Shown piece by piece: positions 1-8,944 of a stretch of DNA of 64,000 nucleotides. The notes beneath the pieces are model-generated. The model did no database searches and had not been told where the DNA came from. It worked only from the letters and a program-made list of their open reading frames with translations. Numbering within the stretch: position 1 is the first letter of the stretch; each line of letters starts with the position of its first letter. The translations under genes and the position numbers were made by a program. The stretch is from Microbacterium pumilum (GTDB taxonomy: Bacteria; Actinomycetota; Actinomycetes; Actinomycetales; Microbacteriaceae). Location: NCBI RefSeq assembly GCF_039530225.1, contig NZ_BAAAOH010000001.1, positions 620,001-684,000 of the forward strand, in the 5' to 3' direction.

Positions 1-59
1 CGGACGAAGCAGTCGCGCCGCAGGCTCGTAGGCGGGGCGCTTATGGGGGGATGGCGTCG

Positions 60-893
60 TCATGGCGTCATCCTGCCCACCGCGCGCACATCGACGATCG
101 GCAGATCGCCGTCTGTGGTGATCGAGTCCCCGCCGCCGTTGCGTGCGTGATACCCGGTCGAGAAGTCCTCGATGACGTCGACCGCCACCGTCGGTTCGCC
201 GGCCGTCACGGTCGCGACGATGTGATCCCGCTCGACGTCGGTGTCGGCGTCGATCTTGTGCGTGACCTGCAGTGTGAACAGCGACAGACCCACGCTCGTG
301 TCGAACGTGCCCGCCGCGACCCAGTCGACGCGGCGTCCGCCGGGCAGCAGCCATCCGTCCGGGCACCGCCAGAAGCGCACATGGTGGCGCTGCGCCGGAT
401 TGCCGTCGACCTCCTGCTGGTAGGCGAAATCCTGCTGGCGGTCGAACAGGAACAGGGGGCTCACGGGTGCCTCGTGGTAACTCCGCCGCGTCACCGTCGA
501 GGTGATGATGCGCAGCGACGAGCCGAGCGTGACCGGATCCGCCTTGGTCCAGCCGCCCGTGACCATCGCGCGCTCGACCTGGTCGGCATCTCCGAGGAAT
601 GCCAGGTTCACCGGGTCGCCGAGCAGTCCGTCGCTCGTGCGCGCGCGGCCGATGAAGTAGTCGGGCACGTAGATGGACGTGAGGATGCGATGCAGCCGCG
701 GCAGCACCAGATAGGCGAGCAGCACCCAGAAGACGATGACCCAGGCGATACCCCACCACCCGACCTGGAAGGTCTCGGTGAAGCTCAGATAGGCGAGCCA
801 GATCGCCGCGAGGCCCGCGAAGACGAAGAAGAACCAGTCGATCGCGATCCCGATCGAGTACCGGCGCGTCCGCGTCGACCCCTCGTCGTCCAC
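60..893 (-). CDS. LssY C-terminal-domain membrane protein
   Basis: Predicted 277-aa protein with two membrane segments near the N-terminus (roughly residues 14-38 and 44-66), followed by a soluble region that resembles the LssY C-terminal domain. The family is poorly characterised; the domain also occurs fused to PAP2-type membrane phosphatases, but no phosphatase domain is present here. GTG at 893 is the start because GGAGGA lies just upstream. It follows the hydrolase gene by 13 nt, so the two are probably one transcript. Function is not known. Confidence 0.75.
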   Translation of the reverse strand: MDDEGSTRTRRYSIGIAIDWFFFVFAGLAAIWLAYLSFTETFQVGWWGIAWVIVFWVLLAYLVLPRLHRILTSIYVPDYFIGRARTSDGLLGDPVNLAFLGDADQVERAMVTGGWTKADPVTLGSSLRIITSTVTRRSYHEAPVSPLFLFDRQQDFAYQQEVDGNPAQRHHVRFWRCPDGWLLPGGRRVDWVAAGTFDTSVGLSLFTLQVTHKIDADTDVERDHIVATVTAGEPTVAVDVIEDFSTGYHARNGGGDSITTDGDLPIVDVRAVGRMTP

Positions 894-906
894 GATCGTC
901 CTCCCG

Positions 907-1968
907 TCATCCCCAGAGTGGGATCGCCGGCACGTACGCGAGGGCGGATGCCGCGGTGCCTGGCGACAGGTCGGCGACGCTCGCGGGCTGCCACTTCGGT
1001 GCGCGGTCCTTGTCGATCACCTGCGCCCGGATGCCCTCCATGAGGTCGGGCTGCGTCGTGGCGAACCACAGCACCAGACCGTATTCCTGCTCGAGCGCGG
1101 CCCGCAGATGGGGGAGCGCGCGCGCCCGACGCACGGCTTCGAGCGTGACGGCCATCGCAGTGGGCGCCAGTTCGCCGAGCACGTCGGCCGTCGTGGAAGC
1201 CTCGGGCTCGGGGCGCGCCCGCAGCCGCTCGATGATCTCGGCGACGGAGTCTGCCGCGAACGCGTCGTCGATCCATGCGCGGGCGTCGCGCAGCCGGGAT
1301 GGCTCGGGCGTCTCGTCGAACAGCAGCACGAGCTCGGTCGGGCTCGACGGATCCGCGCGTGTCTCGAGCGCGTCGCGAAGAGCTTCGAGCCGGTCGGCGG
1401 GCACGTAGTGATCGGCGAAGCCGGCATAGATCGCGTCCGAGCCGTCCATCACCGCACCGGTGAGCCCGAGGTATTCGCCGAGGCGCCCAGGAGCGTGCGC
1501 GAGCAGCCAGGTGCCCCCGACATCCGGAGTGAAACCGATGCGCGTCTCGGGCATCGCGAGCTGAGACCGGTCGGTGACGATGCGGATCGCGGCGTGACCG
1601 GCGAGTCCGATGCCGCCGCCCATCGTGATGCCGTCGGCGATCGCGACCACGGTCGAAGGGTATTCGGCGATGCGGGCGTTCAGCGCGTACTCGGCGCGGA
1701 AGAAGACGCCGGTGTCCTCGGCTCGCCCATCGCTGATCTGCTCATAGAGTCCCCGGACGTCTCCGCCGGCGCACAGGCCGCGGTGACCGGCGCCGTCGAG
1801 CAGCACGACGTCGACGTCCGTGTCATGCTCCCAGGCGTCGAGTGCCGCGCCGAGGTCGCCGATCATGCCGAGGTCCAGCGCATTGATGGCGGGGGGACGA
1901 TTGAGAGTGAGGTGCCCGAGTCCGCCGTAGGCACGGACCAGGACGCTGGGCTCTGCGGCGTCTGTCAC
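907..1968 (-). CDS. 3-hydroxyisobutyryl-CoA hydrolase (enoyl-CoA hydratase/isomerase family)
   Basis: Crotonase-fold protein of 353 aa. The oxyanion-hole region (AGGDV, about residue 67) and the MGGGIGL loop are present. MPETRIGFTPDVGG around residues 139-152 carries Glu141 and Asp149, the pair characteristic of 3-hydroxyisobutyryl-CoA hydrolases of valine breakdown rather than hydratases, and the length fits that subgroup. The product would release 3-hydroxyisobutyrate from its CoA ester in the cytoplasm. The GTG start at 1968 is preceded by TAACGT with a 7-nt gap, a leaderless arrangement. The assignment versus a general acyl-CoA hydratase is by motif only. Confidence 0.85.
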   Translation of the reverse strand: MTDAAEPSVLVRAYGGLGHLTLNRPPAINALDLGMIGDLGAALDAWEHDTDVDVVLLDGAGHRGLCAGGDVRGLYEQISDGRAEDTGVFFRAEYALNARIAEYPSTVVAIADGITMGGGIGLAGHAAIRIVTDRSQLAMPETRIGFTPDVGGTWLLAHAPGRLGEYLGLTGAVMDGSDAIYAGFADHYVPADRLEALRDALETRADPSSPTELVLLFDETPEPSRLRDARAWIDDAFAADSVAEIIERLRARPEPEASTTADVLGELAPTAMAVTLEAVRRARALPHLRAALEQEYGLVLWFATTQPDLMEGIRAQVIDKDRAPKWQPASVADLSPGTAASALAYVPAIPLWG

Positions 1969-2076
1969 CCTCGCAACGTTACCGCCCGACCTCCCGCCTC
2001 CGGATTGAAGTGACGGCCACCTCCACTTTCCGCAAAGATGTGGAGAACGACTTCACGACGATGAGAGGTTTTCGGC

Positions 2077-3642
2077 ATGCCCGAGGGATTGGCGCTCGAA
2101 TTCTCCGGGGTGACGAAGAGGTTCGGCGCGATCACCGCCGTTTCCGACTTCTCAGCACGGGTCGAACCCGGTCATGTGACCGGCTTCCTCGGCCCGAACG
2201 GTGCCGGCAAGACGACGTCACTTCGCATCCTGCTGGGGCTCGTGCGCGCCACCCAGGGCACGGCCACGATCGCCGGAGTCCCCTACGCCAAGCTCGACCG
2301 GCCGCTGCAGACGGTCGGCGCCGTCCTCGAGGCATCGAGCTTCCACCCCGGTCGCACTGCGGCGAGCCATCTCGCCGTGTACGCGGACGCTGCGGGCATT
2401 CCGCGTTCTCGTGTGGATGACGTGCTCGGCCTCGTCGGCCTCGCCGACTCCGCGGGACGCAAAGTCGGAGGGTTCTCGCTCGGCATGCGCCAGCGCCTGG
2501 GGCTCGCCTACGCGCTGCTCGGCGACCCCGGAATCCTCGTGCTCGATGAACCGGCGAACGGACTCGATCCCGAGGGCATCAAGTGGATGCGCGGGTTCCT
2601 CCGCCAGCTCGCCCGCGAAGGGCGGACGGTCCTCACCTCCTCGCACCTGCTCGCCGAGGTGCAGCAGACGGTCGATGCGCTCCTCGTGATCTCGCAGGGC
2701 AGACTCGTCTTCCAGGGCGCCCTCGACGAGCTCACCGACCCGTCGGAGTATGCCACGGTCGTGGACTCCCCCGACCGCCCCGCCCTCGTCGCGGCGCTGC
2801 GCGACGCCGGCGTGACGTTCGAGGTGCTGCGCTCCGGTCTCACGGCGCGCGGCTTCGATACCGCTCAGATCGGACAGATCGCGGCATCCGCGGGCATCGC
2901 CCTGTCATCGCTGCAGCGGCGGGGACCGGCGCTCGAAGAGGTCTTCCTCGAACTGGTCGACGGCACGCGCGTGCATTCGAGCGCCGCGGGCGAGGCTCCC
3001 GGGGGCGCGATGTCGGGTGCGGGCGTGCTCACTGCCGGCGTGGCCGCCGAGATCGCCGAGCCCAATCCCGATCCCGAGCCCGAGCCGCAGCCCGACCATC
3101 AGCCCGATCCGCAGCCCGATCCCGTGGCTGCCGTCGACGCCCCGACACCCCCCGCCGGCTTCGTCGTGGCGAGCACCGGCGTCATCGACATCATCACTCC
3201 CGACGAAGGCGAGCCGGATGCGGTGGATGTCGACGAGCCCGAGCCCGCGAACCAGCCGCCGACGTTCACCGTGGACGGCCAGGGCGTCACCGTCGAGGGC
3301 GAAACAGCCGGCACCGCCGAGGCTCCCGCGCACATTCCGGACTCCGATCGCCCGTGGGAGGCCTATGTGAAGACGGAATCCGACCTCGAGGCAGACGCTT
3401 TCTTCTCATCGTTCGACGCCCAGCGCGCAGCAGCGGCCGCCGAGGCTGCGCGACTGGTCGAAGCCGAGCCTCAGGAAGAGCCGGAGCCGGAACCCGAACC
3501 TGAGTTCCCCCCGGACGACCGATCCGAGGCAGCCACCGATGAGCCGCCCGCCGAGACGAGCGAGTTCGGCGGGCTCGCGGACCTTTCACCCGATTGGGTC
3601 GAAGAGGATCGACCCGACCGGGACGGAGGTGAGGGGCGATGA
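2077..3642 (+). CDS. ABC transporter ATP-binding protein with long acidic tail
   Basis: ATPase subunit of an ABC-2-type exporter. Walker A (GPNGAGKTT, about residue 39), an FSLGMRQRLGL signature and Walker B ILVLDEPANGLDPEG lie in order within the first 300 residues, the usual length for the family. A further ~210 residues rich in Asp, Glu and Pro follow, including repeated D/E-P dipeptides at about 327-350; this tail is not part of the ATPase fold and looks disordered. GAGAGG precedes the ATG. The permease gene overlaps its stop by four bases (ATGA). CTCCAC/GTGGAG arms at 2021-2026 and 2040-2045 form a possible operator upstream. Confidence 0.9.
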   Translation: MPEGLALEFSGVTKRFGAITAVSDFSARVEPGHVTGFLGPNGAGKTTSLRILLGLVRATQGTATIAGVPYAKLDRPLQTVGAVLEASSFHPGRTAASHLAVYADAAGIPRSRVDDVLGLVGLADSAGRKVGGFSLGMRQRLGLAYALLGDPGILVLDEPANGLDPEGIKWMRGFLRQLAREGRTVLTSSHLLAEVQQTVDALLVISQGRLVFQGALDELTDPSEYATVVDSPDRPALVAALRDAGVTFEVLRSGLTARGFDTAQIGQIAASAGIALSSLQRRGPALEEVFLELVDGTRVHSSAAGEAPGGAMSGAGVLTAGVAAEIAEPNPDPEPEPQPDHQPDPQPDPVAAVDAPTPPAGFVVASTGVIDIITPDEGEPDAVDVDEPEPANQPPTFTVDGQGVTVEGETAGTAEAPAHIPDSDRPWEAYVKTESDLEADAFFSSFDAQRAAAAAEAARLVEAEPQEEPEPEPEPEFPPDDRSEAATDEPPAETSEFGGLADLSPDWVEEDRPDRDGGEGR

Positions 3643-4463
3643 GCCTGACCGCGGCAACCCGCTCCGAGACCACGAAGCAGTTCACGACGTCGATCTGGTG
3701 GGTGCTGGCCATCGTGCTCGCCGCCTACGTCGGTTTCACGGCCGCGGTGCTGGGCTTCGTCTTCACGGCGTCGGCCACGGGCGCGCTGCCCGGGAACGGA
3801 CCGCAGATTCCCAGCGAGGGACTGCCGCCCGTGCTCTACAGCACGGCCACGGCCGTCGGCTACGTGTTCCCCCTGCTCATCGGCACGCTGATAATGACGA
3901 CCGAGTTCCGCCACAAGACCCTCACCCCGACGTTCCTCGCCACTCCCCGGCGGGGTGTCGTGCTGTGGGCGAAGCTGCTCGTGGGAGTGGTGCTGGGCGT
4001 GCTGTTCGGCGTGATCGGCGTCATCGCCTCGGTCGTGCCCGCGGCCGCCTTCCTCGCCGGCTCGGCACTCGAGACCGGCCTCACCTCGTCCGACACGTGG
4101 GCGCTGTTCGGTCGCATGGTCATCGCCTTCGTGCTGTGGGCCTTGATCGGCGTCGGTGTCGGGGCGCTCGTGCGCAATCAGGTCGGCGCGATCGTCGGGG
4201 TGCTGGTGTTCACGCAGTTCGTGGAGCCGATCGGTCGAGCCGTCGCATCCCTGGTCGAAGGCCTCTCGGACTTCACCCGGTTCCTGCCGGGGGCCGCGAG
4301 CGACGCACTGGTCGGCTCGAGCGTCTTCGACGCGAGCACCGCGGCCTCCGGCGGCGTCTCAGCCTCTCTCGAGTGGTGGGCGGGCGGGCTCGTCCTGCTC
4401 GGGTACGCCGTCGTGTTCGTGGTGCTCGGGTACCTCGTGACCTGGCGGCGCGACGTCAGCTGA
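3639..4463 (+). CDS. ABC-2 type transporter permease
   Basis: Membrane subunit of 274 aa that pairs with the ATPase gene immediately upstream (ATGA overlap, translational coupling). About six hydrophobic segments are visible, starting near residue 18, with an extracellular loop containing the GPQIPSEGLPP stretch before the second. The motif RHKTLTPTFLATPRR after the second segment is the typical cytoplasmic coupling region of ABC-2 permeases. The substrate cannot be read from sequence. Confidence 0.88.
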   Translation: MSLTAATRSETTKQFTTSIWWVLAIVLAAYVGFTAAVLGFVFTASATGALPGNGPQIPSEGLPPVLYSTATAVGYVFPLLIGTLIMTTEFRHKTLTPTFLATPRRGVVLWAKLLVGVVLGVLFGVIGVIASVVPAAAFLAGSALETGLTSSDTWALFGRMVIAFVLWALIGVGVGALVRNQVGAIVGVLVFTQFVEPIGRAVASLVEGLSDFTRFLPGAASDALVGSSVFDASTAASGGVSASLEWWAGGLVLLGYAVVFVVLGYLVTWRRDVS

Positions 4464-4944
4464 GTCGGGCTGCGGGCGCGGGCGACGGGGAGGGCGTCTT
4501 CCGTGGCCGCGGCTTCTTCGCGGGTGACGCCGGCTGCACCGGGATCGTGCCCGTCTCGGCGGCGATGTCGACGACATCCGCCGCCTCGTCCGCGACATCG
4601 AGCTGCAGAGCCTGGACGAGCGCGAGACCGTGCCTGGTGGTGAGGATCACCCGCTGGAAGTCCGGATGTCCCTCGAGGTCGATCACGACACTCGGGCGAT
4701 GGCGACGGATGATGGCGAAGTCCTTGGCACCCGCCGACTTCCAGGTTCCCATCGCGACGATGCCCTTGAGGTGCGTACCCGGACTCGGAACGCCCCGCAG
4801 CCACGTCCATGCGTCGTCGGTCAGCTGCACTTTGGCGATGGTCGACCGATCGATGATGACATTCCCTTTGTGGAATGCCATCGCCCGCTCGGCACCCGAC
4901 AGCACGACTTCGAGCTGGGTCGAGTCGAGCAGCAGTGTGACCAT
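4456..4944 (-). CDS. PH-domain-like protein of unknown function
   Basis: A 162-aa protein without membrane segments. The first ~115 residues are rich in beta strands (alternating VTLLLDSTQLEVVL, NVIIDRSTIAKVQL, PSVVIDLEG) in the manner of bacterial PH-like domains. The C-terminus is a basic Pro/Lys/Ser tail. The ATG at 4944 is chosen because the reading frame upstream loses codon bias, and CAGACT lies 6 nt before it. Its 3' end overlaps the end of the permease gene tail to tail by eight bases. No function can be given. Confidence 0.6.
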   Translation of the reverse strand: MVTLLLDSTQLEVVLSGAERAMAFHKGNVIIDRSTIAKVQLTDDAWTWLRGVPSPGTHLKGIVAMGTWKSAGAKDFAIIRRHRPSVVIDLEGHPDFQRVILTTRHGLALVQALQLDVADEAADVVDIAAETGTIPVQPASPAKKPRPRKTPSPSPAPAARLS

Positions 4945-5048
4945 GCGACTAGTCTGCCAGCGGCCGCGGCTGCGCACCCTGCCCTTTTGCTCACAGGAGG
5001 ACAACGATCGGCGACGCCCGGCACCGTGGGCGGTGCAAGACTGGTTCG

Positions 5049-7472
5049 GTGACCCTGCTCGAGTCGGCTCCCCCGCAGGACCCGACGATGCCCGCGCGTG
5101 CCGGCGCCGTCCTCGATCGCGCCGCAGCCGGTGCCCGGCTCGACGAGTCCGATGCCGAGGCGCTCCTCGCTGCGACGGGCGACGACTTCGAGCGGCTGCT
5201 CGACCTTGCGTCAGCAACTCGCGACGCCGGCCTTGCGGCCGCGGGTCGCCCCGGCGTGATCACCTATTCGCGCAAGGTCTTCGTTCCCCTGACAACCCTC
5301 TGTCGCGACCGCTGCCACTACTGCGTCTTCGTCGACACCCCCGCGCAGCTTCTCAAGCTCCACAAGCCGGCCTTCATGTCGCCCGAGCAGGTGCTCTCGG
5401 TGGTTCGGCAGGGTCAGGCGCTCGGGTGCAAAGAGGCGCTCCTCACCCTCGGCGACCGCCCTGAGGACCGCTGGCCAGACGCCCGCGCGTGGCTCGACGA
5501 GCACGGGTTCACCTCCACGCTGGACTATGTCGGCCACGTCGCACGGCTCGTCACGGCCGAGACGGGGATGCTCGTGCACGCGAACCCCGGAGTCATGAGC
5601 GCGGAAGAGCTGCGGATGCTGCGCCCTGTCGCGCCGTCCATGGGGATGATGCTCGAGACGACTTCGCGCGCGCTCTTCGAGCAGCCCGGGCAGGTGCACT
5701 ACGGCTCGCCCGACAAAGACCCCGCACTGCGGCTCGCGGTGATCGACGACGCCGGACGTGAGCGCATCCCGTTCACGACGGGCATCCTCGTCGGGATCGG
5801 CGAGACCCTCCGCGACCGGGCGGAGTCGCTCGTGGCGATCCGCGACGCGCACGAACGGCATGAGCTGCGCGGGCAGGGCCACGTGCAGGAGGTCATCGTC
5901 CAGAACTTCCGCGCGAAGCCGCGCACCGCCATGCAGAGCGCGCCGGATGCGGCAATCCTCGAGTACGTCGCTGCGGTCGCCGTCGCCCGTCTCGTGATGG
6001 GTCCGGCGATGCGGATCCAGGTGCCGCCGAATCTCTCCGACCCCGCGGAGTTCGACCTGCTCGTGCGGGCCGGCGCCGACGACTGGGGCGGCGTCTCGCC
6101 TCTCACCGCCGATCATGTGAACCCCGAGCGGCCGTGGCCGCACCTCGATGACCTCGCCGCCCGCACCGCGGAGCTGGGCTTCGAGCTGCGCGAGCGCCTG
6201 ACCGCCCAGCCCGAGTTCGTCGTGGCCGCCGACGAGTGGATCGACCCTGGATTGCATGCGGCCGTCGAGGCGCTCGCCGACCCCGGAACGGGGCTCGCGG
6301 CCACCGAGGCCACACCGAGCCCATCCGTTCCTGGCCGGCCCACCGATTCGGAGCAGCCCGAATCGATGGGTTCCCACCGAATGAACGGGTCCGGCAGCGC
6401 GAGCATCCGCCGTCTCGCCGAAGCGGCGGCATCCGACCCCCGTGCTCTTGACGACGACGGGTGGGTCGCCCTGTTGTACGCGACCGGCGACGACCTCGAC
6501 GCCCTCACGGCGACCGCCGACGACGTGCGCCGGTACACGGTCGGCGAAGCGGTGAGCCTCGTCGTCAACCGCAACCTCACCTCGAGCGGGTTCCGCTCGT
6601 CGGGCGCAGATGACCCAGCCACGTACACCATCGACGACGTCGCAGCGATCGCGGCCGACGCGTGGGATCTCGGCGCGACCGAGCTCTGCATCCAGGGCAT
6701 CCTGCCCTCCGACGAGGACCCGAGCGCGTATCTCGCGATCGCCCGCGCGGCGAAGGCGGGTGCTCCCGGCATCCACCTGCACGCCTACCGTCCGCAGGAT
6801 GTGTGGGATCTCGCTGACCGCGGCGGGCTGGGCCTCGCGGGTGCGCTCGCCGCTCTCCGCGAAGCGGGCGTCGACACCGTGCCGGGCACCGGCGTCAAGG
6901 TGCTCAGCGAGCGGGTGCGCCGCCTCGTGGCACCGGGCGACGTCGAGATCGATCGGTGGGCGGAGGGGATCACCGCCGCACACCGCGCCGGGTTCCACTC
7001 CACCTCGGTGCTGTTCTACGGGCACGTCGAAACAGCGGCCGAGCGCATCGTGCACCTCCGGCGCCTCCGAGAGATGCAGAACACGACACGGGGCTTCACC
7101 GAGTTCGTGCCGATCCCGCTCCCAGGGCCGGGCGGCGGCGTACCGCTGGTTGCGGGGCGCAGCGCGCTCGACGAGCACCGCGCGATGGTCGCGGTATCGA
7201 GACTGGCGCTGAGCGGCAGCATCTCGCACATCCAGATCCCCTGGACGCGCGTCGGCCGCGACGCCGCCGCCGAATTGCTGCGGTCGGGCGGCGACGACCT
7301 CGGCGGCACACTCCTCGACGGGCGCGTCAAGCCCCATGCCGGCATCGAGCAGGGCCTCGAGCTGCCCGTGACGGATGCCGCGGCCATAGCCGCTCGGCTG
7401 TTCCGGCCGTTCCGGCAGCGCACCACCGACTACCGCGAGCCGCCGGCCGGCCGCAGGGTGGTCACCCGATGA
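5049..7472 (+). CDS. fbiC: FbiC-type FO synthase with intact CofG half and degenerate CofH half
   Basis: 807-aa fusion in the order CofG-CofH, the layout of actinobacterial FbiC (856 aa in M. tuberculosis), which makes the deazaflavin FO for coenzyme F420. The N-terminal half is complete: the radical-SAM cluster motif CRDRCHYC gives Cys85, Cys89 and Cys92. The C-terminal half keeps the CofH scaffold (HLHAYRP, DTVPGTG, GHVETAAERIVHL, GFTEFVPIPLPG, ISHIQIPW), but where CofH carries NxNFTNxCxxxCxFC, residues 505-520 read VVNRNLTSSGFRSSG. Only one Cys remains in the whole half. CofH activity (tyrosine radical chemistry) is therefore not expected. GTG start; AAGACT lies 6 nt upstream. First gene of a coupled F420 operon. 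Confidence 0.88.
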   Translation: MTLLESAPPQDPTMPARAGAVLDRAAAGARLDESDAEALLAATGDDFERLLDLASATRDAGLAAAGRPGVITYSRKVFVPLTTLCRDRCHYCVFVDTPAQLLKLHKPAFMSPEQVLSVVRQGQALGCKEALLTLGDRPEDRWPDARAWLDEHGFTSTLDYVGHVARLVTAETGMLVHANPGVMSAEELRMLRPVAPSMGMMLETTSRALFEQPGQVHYGSPDKDPALRLAVIDDAGRERIPFTTGILVGIGETLRDRAESLVAIRDAHERHELRGQGHVQEVIVQNFRAKPRTAMQSAPDAAILEYVAAVAVARLVMGPAMRIQVPPNLSDPAEFDLLVRAGADDWGGVSPLTADHVNPERPWPHLDDLAARTAELGFELRERLTAQPEFVVAADEWIDPGLHAAVEALADPGTGLAATEATPSPSVPGRPTDSEQPESMGSHRMNGSGSASIRRLAEAAASDPRALDDDGWVALLYATGDDLDALTATADDVRRYTVGEAVSLVVNRNLTSSGFRSSGADDPATYTIDDVAAIAADAWDLGATELCIQGILPSDEDPSAYLAIARAAKAGAPGIHLHAYRPQDVWDLADRGGLGLAGALAALREAGVDTVPGTGVKVLSERVRRLVAPGDVEIDRWAEGITAAHRAGFHSTSVLFYGHVETAAERIVHLRRLREMQNTTRGFTEFVPIPLPGPGGGVPLVAGRSALDEHRAMVAVSRLALSGSISHIQIPWTRVGRDAAAELLRSGGDDLGGTLLDGRVKPHAGIEQGLELPVTDAAAIAARLFRPFRQRTTDYREPPAGRRVVTR

Positions 7473-8944
7473 CCCGCGTCGAGGTCGTCATCGTCGGCGC
7501 CGGCTTTGCAGGACTCGGAATGGCGATGGCACTCCGCCGTGCGGGGCGCGACGACTTCGTCGTACTCGAGCGGGCGGCATCCGTCGGCGGCACATGGCGC
7601 GACAACACTTACCCCGGCGTCGCGTGCGACGTTCCTTCGCACCTGTACGGGTTCGCCGATCGCCCGAACCCCGACTGGTCGGGCACGTACGCGCACGGCG
7701 ACGAGATCCGCACCTATCTCGAGCGCATCGTCGAGACCGACGACCTCGGATCTCGCCTGCGACTCGGCACCGCGATGCTGGGCGCCGAGTGGGATGCCGC
7801 GGCTGAACTGTGGCACTTGGAGACCTCGAGCGGCACGATGACCGCGGATGCGCTGGTGCTGGCGTGCGGGCGCCTGACCGAGCCGGCGATCCCCGACATC
7901 CCGGGTCTCGAGACCTTCCCCGGCCCGATGTTCCACTCGTCGCGCTGGGATCACGACACCGACCTCGCCGGCGCCCGCATCGCGGTCATCGGCACCGGGG
8001 CGAGCGCCGTGCAGCTCGTGCCCGAACTCGCCCGGACCGCCGACGTCACGCTCTTCCAGCGCACGCCCGCGTGGATCGTGCCGCGCGGCGGCGAGGCGTA
8101 CTCCGCCGCCGATCGCCGCCGGTTCGCCGATCATCCCGACGAGCTCGCGCGACTGCGGTCGGCTCTGTACGTCGAGGGCGAGGCGCGGTTCGCTTCGCGA
8201 TCGGGGGATGCCGCGGCATCCCGCGACGCGCAGGCCACCGCGCTCGCGCACCTCGAGTCGCAGGTGCCGGACCCTGCGCTGCGCGCAGCCCTCACGCCCG
8301 ACTACGCGTTCGGCTGCAAGCGGGTGCTGCTGTCGGATGACTTCTATCCCGCTCTGGCCTCCGGCTCCGTCGCACTCGAGGCCTCGGCGCTCGCCGCCGT
8401 CGAGGGGTCGACCGTCGTCGCGGCGAGCGGCACCCGCTACGAGGTCGATGCCCTGGTGCTGGCCACCGGGTTCGCGTCGACGCGCCAGCCGTACGCCCAG
8501 CTCGTCCGCGGTGAGAGCGGCACCCTCGCCGACCACTGGTCGACCGGGATGACGTCGTTCGCCTCGACAGCGGTCTCGGGCTTTCCGAATCTGTTCATCC
8601 TCGACGGGCCGAATGCGGCACTCGGGCATTCGTCGTCCGTCCTCATGATCGAGGAGCAGGTCGCGTACGTGCAGCGCTGCCTCGAACACCGCGACCGCCT
8701 CGGCGGTGCGCTGCGCGTGGACCCCGCGGCCGAGGCCGCGTACACCGACGAGATCGCGGCGGCCGCGGCATCCACCCCCTGGATGACCGGCGGATGCCGC
8801 AACTGGTACGTCGACGAACGCTCCGGTCGCCTGACCCTGCTATGGCCGGGGACCGTCGACGCCTTCCGCGAGCGGCTCGCTCGCGCGGATGGGTCGGAGT
8901 TCGGATTTGCGCCTGTCCCGGGCGCTCGGAGAGGAACCGCATGA
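7469..8944 (+). CDS. Flavin-containing monooxygenase, Baeyer-Villiger type
   Basis: 491-aa class B flavoprotein monooxygenase. It has a Rossmann FAD site (GAGFAG, residues 10-15), the FxGxxxHxxxW fingerprint (FPGPMFHSSRWD, residues 150-161) directly before a second dinucleotide site VIGTGASAVQ, and the WRDNTYPGVACDVPSHLY segment common in this family. It should use FAD, NADPH and O2 to insert oxygen next to a ketone or oxidise a heteroatom; the substrate is unknown. It overlaps fbiC and fgd by four bases each (ATGA), so it is translated within the F420 operon although the enzyme family does not use F420. Confidence 0.88.
   Translation: MTRVEVVIVGAGFAGLGMAMALRRAGRDDFVVLERAASVGGTWRDNTYPGVACDVPSHLYGFADRPNPDWSGTYAHGDEIRTYLERIVETDDLGSRLRLGTAMLGAEWDAAAELWHLETSSGTMTADALVLACGRLTEPAIPDIPGLETFPGPMFHSSRWDHDTDLAGARIAVIGTGASAVQLVPELARTADVTLFQRTPAWIVPRGGEAYSAADRRRFADHPDELARLRSALYVEGEARFASRSGDAAASRDAQATALAHLESQVPDPALRAALTPDYAFGCKRVLLSDDFYPALASGSVALEASALAAVEGSTVVAASGTRYEVDALVLATGFASTRQPYAQLVRGESGTLADHWSTGMTSFASTAVSGFPNLFILDGPNAALGHSSSVLMIEEQVAYVQRCLEHRDRLGGALRVDPAAEAAYTDEIAAAAASTPWMTGGCRNWYVDERSGRLTLLWPGTVDAFRERLARADGSEFGFAPVPGARRGTA

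Noticed and set aside
1..59. End of a gene at the left edge
   Set aside because: No supported reading frame or motif could be identified in these bases.
5211..7337. A 700-codon antisense frame opposite fbiC
   Set aside because: Composition is that of a high-GC shadow frame and fbiC on the other strand has clear domains.
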